Shown here: in pieces, positions 43,655-49,498 of the stretch
Layout of the letters: the number at the start of each line of letters is the position of its first letter
Position numbering within the stretch: position 1 is the stretch's first letter
Assembly (NCBI RefSeq): GCF_019599295.1
Contig: NZ_JAIEWN010000001.1
Span: 93,312 to 142,809, forward strand
Direction of reading: 5' to 3'
Length of the DNA stretch: 49,498 nucleotides
From: Oscillochloris sp. ZM17-4
GTDB lineage: Bacteria > Chloroflexota > Chloroflexia > Chloroflexales > Chloroflexaceae
Notes under the pieces: model-generated
The model's database searches: none
What the model was told of the DNA's origin: nothing
Seen by the model: the letters and a program-made list of their open reading frames with translations, nothing else
Made by a program: the position numbers and the translations under genes

Positions 43655-43701
43655 ATGTTGAATGTTGAATGTTATTCAACATTCAACATTCAGCATTCAG
43701 C
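43646..43701. repeat. Heptamer hairpin between bchC and bchX (GAATGTT x4, mirrored x4)
   Basis: Four GAATGTT units (43646-43673) face ATTCAAC twice and ATTCAGC twice (43674-43701). Bases 43653-43670 pair perfectly with 43674-43691, and the outer units keep pairing in RNA through G-U wobble. The heptamer is the same as in the element at 2848-2923. It contains the bchC stop and lies just before the bchX Shine-Dalgarno. Confidence 0.93.
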
Positions 43702-43722
43702 ATTCGCTCCGAAGGAGCGCAT

Positions 43723-44922
43723 ATGCCTGCGAACCCGAAGCAGTCCGCCACAAGTACGGCCCGTATGCTCGCTGTCTATGGCAAGGGCGGGATGGGGAAG
43801 TCGTTCTTTACCACCAATCTGGTGAGTAAGCTGGCCCTGCTTGATAATCGGGTGATGCAGCTTGGCTGCGACCCGAAGCACGATAGCTGCAACGCCCTGT
43901 TCGGTGGGGCGAGCCTGCCCACCCTCGGCGATGTCTGGCGCGAGTATAAGGAGTCCGGCCGCGAGGACGCGCTCCAGGCCCAGCACGTGATCTTTAAGAC
44001 CCAGATCATGGAGGGCGCGGCCACAGTCTACGGCTGTGAGATCGGCGGCCCCGAGGTTGGCCGCGGCTGCGGCGGGCGCGGGATCACCTTCGGCTTCGAT
44101 ACGCTTGAGAAGTTTGGCATGAGCCAGTGGGCCCTCGACTATGTGGTGATGGACTTCCTGGGCGATGTGGTCTGCGGCGGCTTCGCCACGCCGCTCTCGC
44201 GCTCGCTGGCCGAGGAGGTGATCATCCTCTGCGGCAACGACCGCCAGAGCCTCTACGCAGCCAATAATATCGCTAGCGCGGCCAAGTACTTCGCCAGCAT
44301 GGGCGGGAAGACCCGCCTGATCGGCCTGATCGTCAACCGCGATGACGGCAGCGGTGTGGCCGACCGCTTCGCGGAGCAGATCAACCTGCCGGTGCTGGCC
44401 CGCATCCCGCTCGACCGCAAGATTCGTGAGCTGGCCGACGCCTGCCAACTGGCTCTGGTGGACCCCGGCTTCGATGCGATCTTCGACGGCCTCGCCCGCC
44501 AGATCATCACCCGTACCACCCCCCACGTCGATATGGCCGACGTACACCCACTGGAGTACAAGGAGTTCCTGAACGTCTTTGGCGCCGAGGAGCCCGATAT
44601 TGTGCCCAATGGGGCCACGGCCGATGAGCTCTTCGGCGGCAAGAAGGTCAAGCAGATCCCGACCTTCGAGCTCGGGCTGATGCAGCAGGCCGTCGGTGAG
44701 AAGCCCAACATGGACTCACCCACGAAGCTTGTGGTAACTCGCCTGCTCAAGGATCTGGGCATGTATGTGACTGAGGCGAACCAGGATCCGAAGAAGGGCA
44801 TGACCCTGACGGTCGATGGGCACACGACGATCTGTTTCGGCGATGATCATGAGCTTGATAGTAAGATGGCCATCCTCGCGGCCCTTCAGAAGTCCGGCGA
44901 GCCCTATCGCTACGTCGAGTGA
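43723..44922 (+). CDS. bchX: Chlorophyllide reductase iron protein subunit BchX, with C-terminal extension
   Basis: A 399-residue nitrogenase-like Fe protein that passes electrons with ATP hydrolysis to BchY-BchZ for reduction of the chlorin C7=C8 bond. The P-loop is YGKGGMGKS (19-27). The [4Fe-4S] ligands are Cys116 (GRGCGGRG) and Cys151 (LGDVVCGGF), and GGPEVGRGCGG together with GNDRQSLYAANN identify BchX rather than BchL. AAGGAG lies five bases before the ATG. The usual ending (ADELFGGKKVKQIPTFEL) is reached near residue 318, after which about 80 residues continue (KLVVTRLLKDLGMYVTEANQ, TLTVDGHTTICFGDDHELDS). bchY and bchZ are not in the window. Confidence 0.94.
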   Translation: MPANPKQSATSTARMLAVYGKGGMGKSFFTTNLVSKLALLDNRVMQLGCDPKHDSCNALFGGASLPTLGDVWREYKESGREDALQAQHVIFKTQIMEGAATVYGCEIGGPEVGRGCGGRGITFGFDTLEKFGMSQWALDYVVMDFLGDVVCGGFATPLSRSLAEEVIILCGNDRQSLYAANNIASAAKYFASMGGKTRLIGLIVNRDDGSGVADRFAEQINLPVLARIPLDRKIRELADACQLALVDPGFDAIFDGLARQIITRTTPHVDMADVHPLEYKEFLNVFGAEEPDIVPNGATADELFGGKKVKQIPTFELGLMQQAVGEKPNMDSPTKLVVTRLLKDLGMYVTEANQDPKKGMTLTVDGHTTICFGDDHELDSKMAILAALQKSGEPYRYVE

Positions 44923-44925
44923 GCG

Positions 44926-45099
44926 ATGGCGCTCCAGACACGACCGAAGATAGCAGAGATAGAGTATGTATGCGCCCCTTGGCACCTACGCCTGCGCTGG
45001 TGGTTTGCCGCCCGGCTCTGGTCGTTTGGCTATAGCTTTGCGGAGGCCGCCGGGGGTGAGGCGCCGGATCTGGCGAATCCCCTGTGGCGGCGCTCGTAG
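44926..45099 (+). CDS. Small Trp/Arg-rich protein, 57 aa, in the bch operon
   Basis: A 57-residue frame starting three bases after the bchX stop (GAGTGAGCGATGG), so it would be translated by coupling or from the weak GAGTGA. It begins MALQTRPKIAEIEYVCAPWH, continues RLRWWFAARLWSFGYSFAEA and ends NPLWRRS, with five Trp and seven Arg. The core could be an amphipathic or membrane-associating helix. No family is recognised. Codon use is acceptable and no other frame in this 276-base gap looks coding. It may bind pigment or an enzyme complex, but that is speculation from context. A chance ORF is possible. Confidence 0.5.
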   Translation: MALQTRPKIAEIEYVCAPWHLRLRWWFAARLWSFGYSFAEAAGGEAPDLANPLWRRS

Positions 45100-45198
45100 G
45101 GGTGTCGCAGTGCAGGGTGGCTGCGCTTTTCTGACCCTGATCTCCACAAGCGGGCAGGGGAGAACCTCCCTTGCCTCGCAGCAAAAAATACGGTATTT

Positions 45199-45942
45199 AT
45201 GGAATCACTGCCCGATCTGACCTACCTCAACCATCTGCTGGTGGAGAAGATGCGGGTGAAGCGTCGGCCAGTGGCGGTGACCTACTGCTCCGATGGCCCG
45301 CCGCCTGGCTACGAGCCGGTTGATATTGTGGCCTGTGGGATAGTGCGGGCCGCCGAGCAGGGCCGCCGGATCTACGTTGATCGCCATCACCACGACTGCT
45401 GGGTCGGCCAGTACCACCTTGGCTGGAACGCGCAGCCGGGCGAGTATATCACCGAGGGTGGCTACCTGACGGATGCGCAAGGGTTCTACACGCCCGAGGC
45501 GGCCCGCTGTAATAAGCAGCAGAGCCACTCGCTGCCCGAGGGGATGATCACGGCGTTGGCCGCCGCCCCGCTCGATGAGGTGCCCGATGGCGTGCCGGTC
45601 GATCTGCTGATCTGTGTGGTGGACCCGCAGCGGGCGATGCAGATCGCGGGGGCGGCCAGCGTGCGGATCGGCCAGTTCCCGCTCGGTGAGCTTGGCGCGA
45701 GCGCCTGCTCCTCGATTTTTGCTGCGCCATACATCACAAAGAACTCTGTTTTTGCTATCGGCGATGGTGGCGGCCGGATGCACAACCGCCTTGATGCGGG
45801 CGAGATGTTCGTCTCGATCCCGCGCGATCACCTCCGATATGTGGTAGAATTGGTCGAGAACTTTCATATAGATCCACAAAAAATGCGTGAAGTGATAATG
45901 CCTTCCTACGCAACTAAAGCGAAGGATGGCCGCCAGGAGTAA
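45199..45942 (+). CDS. DUF169-family protein in the bch operon
   Basis: A 247-residue protein of the DUF169 (COG2043-like) family, whose function is unknown to me. Visible family features are the N-terminal KRRPVAVTYC, a metal-binding-looking HHHDCW (63-68) followed by GQYHLGW, ARCNKQQSHSLPEG, VDLLICVVDPQRAMQIAGA and SACSSIFAAPYI. Cysteines are at 30, 46, 67, 104, 139 and 170. There is no signal or membrane segment. Placement between bchX and bchI suggests a role in BChl synthesis or its metal or Fe-S supply, an inference. The ATG lacks a clear Shine-Dalgarno; an in-frame ATG at residue 18 is possible. The next gene starts four bases after its stop. Confidence 0.88.
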   Translation: MESLPDLTYLNHLLVEKMRVKRRPVAVTYCSDGPPPGYEPVDIVACGIVRAAEQGRRIYVDRHHHDCWVGQYHLGWNAQPGEYITEGGYLTDAQGFYTPEAARCNKQQSHSLPEGMITALAAAPLDEVPDGVPVDLLICVVDPQRAMQIAGAASVRIGQFPLGELGASACSSIFAAPYITKNSVFAIGDGGGRMHNRLDAGEMFVSIPRDHLRYVVELVENFHIDPQKMREVIMPSYATKAKDGRQE

Positions 45943-45945
45943 GCT

Positions 45946-46146
45946 ATGCCAAGCGGTCTCGGCGAAGCAACACAGATGATCGGTCCGTTCGCCCCGGCGC
46001 TACTGTGCTGGGCCTGCCTGATCCTGACAGTGCTAGGCCTTGCTCTCACCTTCCTCTGGACAAATGTTACGGCATTTGCTCGACGCACCAAGGCGAACGA
46101 GAATAAGCCCGCTGCAGGCTCGATGATGGATCGGTCGCGTAGGTAA
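45946..46146 (+). CDS. Small single-span membrane protein, 66 aa, in the bch operon
   Basis: A 66-residue protein with one predicted transmembrane helix (about 15-40, ALLCWACLILTVLGLALTFLW) and a basic C-terminal tail (ARRTKANENK, DRSRR) that would face the cytoplasm. AGGAG overlapping the DUF169 stop lies six bases before its ATG, so it is coupled to that gene. No family is recognised. It has no His in the helix, so it does not look like a light-harvesting polypeptide of the LH1/LH2 type, where a buried His binds BChl. A scaffold or anchor for a partner enzyme is possible. Confidence 0.75.
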   Translation: MPSGLGEATQMIGPFAPALLCWACLILTVLGLALTFLWTNVTAFARRTKANENKPAAGSMMDRSRR

Positions 46147-46244
46147 CGTCTCTTGCCCCGCACCTTCGTTACGATGCGTGGGGTCGAACCCACGCCCGAT
46201 GCAAGGGCTCTGGATGGGCGTTTGCCTCCGGGGCCCTTGTTCGT

Positions 46245-46270
46245 GCGATACGGCCACGCTGCCGTATCGC
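46245..46270 (+). promoter_or_regulatory. 10-bp hairpin upstream of bchI
   Basis: GCGATACGGC (46245-46254) pairs with GCCGTATCGC (46261-46270) around CACGCT. It sits 15 bases before the bchI ATG and might affect translation or mRNA processing. A second pair, CAAGGGC/GCCCTTG (46202-46208 with 46233-46239), lies upstream. Confidence 0.5.
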
Positions 46271-46285
46271 TATGAGTGATTTTCT

Positions 46286-47389
46286 ATGTCGAAAGAGATC
46301 CTTGAGACGCCGCCCCAGGCGTCGCAGAATGGCACCGCACCCACCCCGAACGCCGCCGTCCCCCCGTACCCGTTTACCGCGATCGTCGGCCAGGCCGAGC
46401 TGAAGCTGGCGCTGATGCTCTGCGTCGTGAGCCCGACGATCGGCGGCGTGATGGTCATGGGCCATCGCGGCACCGCCAAGAGCACCGCCGTGCGCGCCCT
46501 CGCCGCCATGCTCCCGCCGATCAAGGCGGTGGCTGGCTGCTCCTACTCGTGCTCCCCTGATCGCACGGCCGGCCTATGTGACCGCTGTATGAATCACGGC
46601 GATGGCAAGCGGGTCGCCCATAAGCCCTCCGCCGTCACCATCCCGGTGCCAGTGGTGGACTTGCCGCTCGGCGCCACCGAGGATCGGGTCTGCGGCACCC
46701 TCGACATCGAGCGCGCCCTGACCCAGGGCGTCCAGGCCTTCGCCCCGGGCCTGCTGGCCCGCGCCAACCGCGGCTTCCTCTACATCGATGAGGTGAACCT
46801 GCTGGAAGACCACCTGGTGGACGTGCTGCTCGATGTGGCGGCCAGCGGCACCAACGTGGTCGAGCGCGAGGGTATCAGCATCCGCCACCCAGCCCGCTTC
46901 GTGCTGGTGGGCAGCGGCAACCCCGAGGAGGGCGACCTGCGCCCGCAGCTGCTCGATCGCTTCGGCCTCCACGCCCGCATCATCACGATCACCGATGTGG
47001 AGGAGCGTGTGGAGATCGTGCGCCGCCGCCGCGCCTACGACGCCGACCCCTTCGCCTTCGCTGCGGCCTGGGAGAAGGAGACGGCCAAGCTCCAGCGGAA
47101 GATCAAGGGCGCCCAGAAGCGCCTGCCCGATGTGGTGCTGCCCGACCCGATCCTCTACAAGATCGCCGAGCTCTGCGTGAAGCTTGAGATCGATGGCCAC
47201 CGCGGCGAGCTGACCCTCAGCCGGACCGCCACCTCGCTGGCCGCCCTGGAGGGCCACTCCGAGGTGAAGCTTGAGGACGTGCGCCGGATCGCCATCCTCT
47301 CCCTGCGCCATCGCCTGCGGAAGGATCCGCTGGAGACTCAGGACGACGCGGTGCGGATCGAGCGGGTTGTGGATGAGGTTCTGGCATAG
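46286..47389 (+). CDS. bchI: Magnesium chelatase ATPase subunit I
   Basis: A 367-residue AAA+ ATPase subunit that drives Mg2+ insertion into protoporphyrin IX together with BchD and BchH, the first step of BChl synthesis. Walker A is GHRGTAKS (59-66), Walker B is FLYIDEVNLL (about 164-172), sensor 1 is LVGSGNPEEGDLRPQLLDRFGL, and the insertion TEDRVCGTLDIE is typical. Between residues 85 and 101 four Cys (85, 89, 98, 101; CSYSC...LCDRC) form a possible zinc knot, which I recall in some Chloroflexota BchI but not in purple bacterial BchI. The start MSKEILET has only a weak Shine-Dalgarno. bchD follows after 80 bases. Confidence 0.96.
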   Translation: MSKEILETPPQASQNGTAPTPNAAVPPYPFTAIVGQAELKLALMLCVVSPTIGGVMVMGHRGTAKSTAVRALAAMLPPIKAVAGCSYSCSPDRTAGLCDRCMNHGDGKRVAHKPSAVTIPVPVVDLPLGATEDRVCGTLDIERALTQGVQAFAPGLLARANRGFLYIDEVNLLEDHLVDVLLDVAASGTNVVEREGISIRHPARFVLVGSGNPEEGDLRPQLLDRFGLHARIITITDVEERVEIVRRRRAYDADPFAFAAAWEKETAKLQRKIKGAQKRLPDVVLPDPILYKIAELCVKLEIDGHRGELTLSRTATSLAALEGHSEVKLEDVRRIAILSLRHRLRKDPLETQDDAVRIERVVDEVLA

Positions 47390-47424
47390 CGCATCCGCGC
47401 TATACCAGAGCCTCCGGCGGGGGC

Positions 47425-47447
47425 TGGGGGTGGCGTAGCCACCCCCA
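47425..47447 (+). promoter_or_regulatory. 10-bp hairpin between bchI and bchD
   Basis: TGGGGGTGGC (47425-47434) pairs perfectly with GCCACCCCCA (47438-47447) with loop GTA, 22 bases before the bchD ATG. It is another intercistronic hairpin in the operon. Confidence 0.6.
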
Positions 47448-47469
47448 AACATCAACAAAAGCTGGTTAT

Positions 47470-49422
47470 ATGACCACACTTCCCTTCTCCGCCCTGGTGG
47501 GTCTCGATACGGCCCGCCAGGCTCTTCTGCTTCTGGCGGTAGACCCCGGGCTCGGCGGCACGGTGATCGCCGCCGGCGTGGGCACTGGCAAGAGCACCCT
47601 GGCCCGCAGCTTCGCCCGGCTCGCGGGGGCAGCGACCCTCGACACCCCGCCGCCCTTCGTTGAGCTTCCGGTTGGCGTCACTGAGGATCGCCTGCTGGGC
47701 GGCCTGGATCTGGAGGCGACCCTCTCGCGCGGCGAGCGCGTCCACCGCAGCGGGCTGCTGGCCCGCGCCAATGGTGGCATCCTCTACGCCGATGGGGTGA
47801 ATCTGCTGGACGACAGCACGATCAACCACCTGCTCTCATCCCTCGACAGCGGCGTCGTGCGCGTCGAGCGCGAGGGGCTGAGCATGGTCGAGCTGTCGCG
47901 CTTCGCCCTGATCGCCACCTATGACCCGGCCGAGGGGCCGCCGCGCCGCCACCTGCTCGACCGGGTCGGCCTGATCGTGGCGCCGATCGGCCAGTCGCCG
48001 GCCCGCGCCCGCGCCGAGGTGGTGCGGCGCAACCTGGACGCCGACGCTATCGCGCGCATGCGGGTGCGCGCCCGGGCGGCCGCCGAGGCTGATAATCCCT
48101 ACGACGATGAGGAGGCCCTGCTGGCGGCCACGGTGCTGGCGGCCCGCGAGGCCTTGCCGACGGTGCAGATCAGCGACGCCCAGGTGCTCCAGATCAGCCA
48201 GTCGGCGCTGGCCCTGGGGGTCGAGGGCCACCGGGCCGATATCTTCGCCGTGCGCGCGGCTCTGGCCTCGGCGGCCCTGGCCGGGCGCGACGAGGTGGGC
48301 GACGAGGATATGGAGCGGGCGGTGCGCTTCGTGCTTGTGCCGCGGGCCACCCGCGCGCCCGAGTTCGAGGACGAGGCCCAGCCCGAGCAGCCGCAGCAGC
48401 CCCCGCCGCAGCAGGAGGAGCAGCCCCCGCCCCCGCGCGACGAGGAGCAGCAGGACGATGAGGAGCAGGAGGAGCAGCCCCCGCCGCCTCCCGAGGAGGA
48501 TCTGAGCGTCGAGGATCTGGTGCTGTCAGCTCTGGACGCGGAGGTGCCGCCTGATGTGCTTACCACGCCCTTCAGCATCAGGCGCGGCGGGCGCAGCGGC
48601 TCGCGCGGCAACACCTCGGGCAATCGGGGCCGCCACATCCGCTCGATACCCGGCCTGCCTGGCCAGGGCCGCCTCGATGTCGTGGCCACGCTGCGCGCCG
48701 CCGCCCCCTGGCAGAGCTCCCGCAAGGCTGAGGACGTCCGACGCGTGGAGTCGGGGCGCCGCGCGCTCAGCCACGCCAGGGCCAGCATCCGCCTGCGCGC
48801 CGACGATCTGCACATTAAGAAGTTCCGCAGCAAGGCCGGCACGCTCTTCTGCTTTGTGGTCGACGCCAGCGGCTCGATGGCCCTGCACCGTATGCGTCAG
48901 GCCAAGGGCGCGGTGAACGCCCTGCTCCAGCAGGCCTACGTCCACCGTGACCACGTGGCCCTCCTGGCCTTCCGCGGCGACCGCGCCGACCTGCTGCTGC
49001 CGCCCTCGCAGAGCGTGGAGCTGGCGAAGCGGGCGCTCGATGTGCTGCCCACCGGCGGCGGCACGCCGCTGGCCGCCGCGCTCCTGTCGGCCTACCAGGT
49101 GGCTGAGCAGGCCCGCGCCCGCGGCATCCACCGCACCACCCTCGTGCTGATCACCGACGGCCGCCCGAACGTGCCGCTCCAGCCCGAGCCCGGCCAGAGC
49201 AAGGATGAGCGCATGGCGCAGGCTCGCACGGAGGTGCAGACCCTCTGCGGCCGCCTGAAGGCCGCCGGGATCGGCGCGGTGGTGATCGACACCCAGCGCA
49301 GCTATGTCTCGCGGGGCGAGGCCCAGCAGCTCGCAGCCTGGATCGGCGGGCGCTACGTCTACCTGCCCCAGGGCCGCGCCGACCAGATCGCGGGCGCGGT
49401 GATCGAGGCGAGCGAGGGCTGA
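47470..49422 (+). CDS. bchD: Magnesium chelatase subunit D
   Basis: A 650-residue subunit that forms the two-ring AAA+ motor with BchI for Mg chelation. The N-terminal AAA+ domain has Walker A GVGTGKST (36-43), which looks intact, while the Walker B region is ILYADGVNLL with Gly where BchI has the catalytic Glu (YIDE), so ATP hydrolysis may be impaired though binding possible. A Pro/Gln/Glu-rich acidic linker (about 299-344) leads to the von Willebrand A domain with MIDAS residues DASGS (465-469), Thr532 (GGGTPL) and Asp563 (ITDGRPN). The start MTTLPFSAL lies near the end of a hairpin. The bchH partner is not in the window. Confidence 0.95.
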   Translation: MTTLPFSALVGLDTARQALLLLAVDPGLGGTVIAAGVGTGKSTLARSFARLAGAATLDTPPPFVELPVGVTEDRLLGGLDLEATLSRGERVHRSGLLARANGGILYADGVNLLDDSTINHLLSSLDSGVVRVEREGLSMVELSRFALIATYDPAEGPPRRHLLDRVGLIVAPIGQSPARARAEVVRRNLDADAIARMRVRARAAAEADNPYDDEEALLAATVLAAREALPTVQISDAQVLQISQSALALGVEGHRADIFAVRAALASAALAGRDEVGDEDMERAVRFVLVPRATRAPEFEDEAQPEQPQQPPPQQEEQPPPPRDEEQQDDEEQEEQPPPPPEEDLSVEDLVLSALDAEVPPDVLTTPFSIRRGGRSGSRGNTSGNRGRHIRSIPGLPGQGRLDVVATLRAAAPWQSSRKAEDVRRVESGRRALSHARASIRLRADDLHIKKFRSKAGTLFCFVVDASGSMALHRMRQAKGAVNALLQQAYVHRDHVALLAFRGDRADLLLPPSQSVELAKRALDVLPTGGGTPLAAALLSAYQVAEQARARGIHRTTLVLITDGRPNVPLQPEPGQSKDERMAQARTEVQTLCGRLKAAGIGAVVIDTQRSYVSRGEAQQLAAWIGGRYVYLPQGRADQIAGAVIEASEG

Positions 49423-49440
49423 GCCCTACCCGGAACAAGA

Positions 49441-49493
49441 ATGGCTATTGTGGGACATGCGCGGCTCTGCCGCGCATGTCCCACAATAGCCAT
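49441..49493 (+). terminator. Perfect 25-bp inverted repeat after bchD
   Basis: Bases 49441-49465 are the exact reverse complement of 49469-49493 with loop TCT. It follows the bchD stop by 18 bases and is a likely terminator or processing hairpin for the operon. Confidence 0.8.
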
Positions 49494-49498
49494 AACAT

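Noticed and set aside
43723-44922. Assignment as BchL (protochlorophyllide reductase)
   Set aside because: GGPEVGRGCGG and GNDRQSLYAANN are BchX-type signatures as I know them, and the gene follows bchC.
44966-45220. 84-codon frame overlapping the 57-residue orf
   Set aside because: It runs across the start of the DUF169 gene in another frame and has an Arg/Gly-rich composition typical of shadow frames.
46141-46240. tRNA-like T-arm on the minus strand (GTGGG TTCGACC CCCAC)
   Set aside because: The T-arm is canonical, but no complementary 5' acceptor strand and no matching D or anticodon arms are found at the right distance. It may be chance or a remnant.

Overview
The window looks like chromosome from a GC-rich filamentous anoxygenic phototroph of the Chloroflexota, most likely Chloroflexales. 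The main evidence is a bacteriochlorophyll operon at the right end (PucC/BCD-family carrier, bchF, bchC, bchX, bchI, bchD). A primary sigma factor, a trypsin-like exoprotease and a giant secreted repeat protein, the last two ending in a PLxVR-type C-terminus, fit the same group. No tRNA, rRNA, CRISPR array or intact insertion sequence was found. The genus cannot be named from sequence alone.

Positions 1-20,000 hold ordinary housekeeping and accessory genes, many on the minus strand. In order they are: a CobW/G3E GTPase coupled to a CrtC/AttH-like lipoprotein; a hypothetical protein; thiamine pyrophosphokinase; a secreted serine protease with a probable TTG start; an acyl-CoA-dehydrogenase-fold enzyme lacking the usual C-terminal Glu motif; the primary sigma factor; PTS enzyme I; a canonical acyl-CoA dehydrogenase; a GCS2-type carboxylate-amine ligase; a beta-lactamase-fold hydrolase; a DtxR/MntR regulator; two small unknowns; YhbY; a three-gene cell-surface sugar cluster (two GT2 glycosyltransferases and an RmlD-like reductase); a receiver-histidine kinase hybrid; and a small hypothetical protein.

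Positions 20,038-39,703 (minus strand) are one giant secreted protein gene split by a frameshift near 26,290. It has a signal peptide, about 850 residues of DUF11-like domains, about 40 SdrD-B-like beta-sandwich repeats with DxNxDG calcium-loop motifs, and a fibronectin-like C-terminal domain. The two pieces together exceed 6,500 residues.

Positions 39,704-40,717 are a regulatory intergenic region. It contains a composite hairpin, a plausible sigma-70 promoter and a possible AT-rich small ORF. From 40,718 to 49,422 the plus-strand photosynthesis operon runs pucC-like, bchF, bchC, bchX, a 57-residue orf, a DUF169 gene, a 66-residue membrane orf, bchI, bchD. It supplies BChl ring-modification steps (BchF, BchC, the BchX subunit of chlorophyllide reductase) and the I and D subunits of Mg-chelatase. 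Three uncharacterised genes lie between bchX and bchI and are the best candidates for new biology. Most gaps between the bch genes carry a hairpin or perfect palindrome.

A second theme is the intergenic DNA. It is full of perfect inverted repeats with 2-8 nt loops, and of tandem heptamer or octamer arrays, several folded back on themselves as mirrored palindromes. In at least two places these arrays supply the stop codon of the neighbouring gene.
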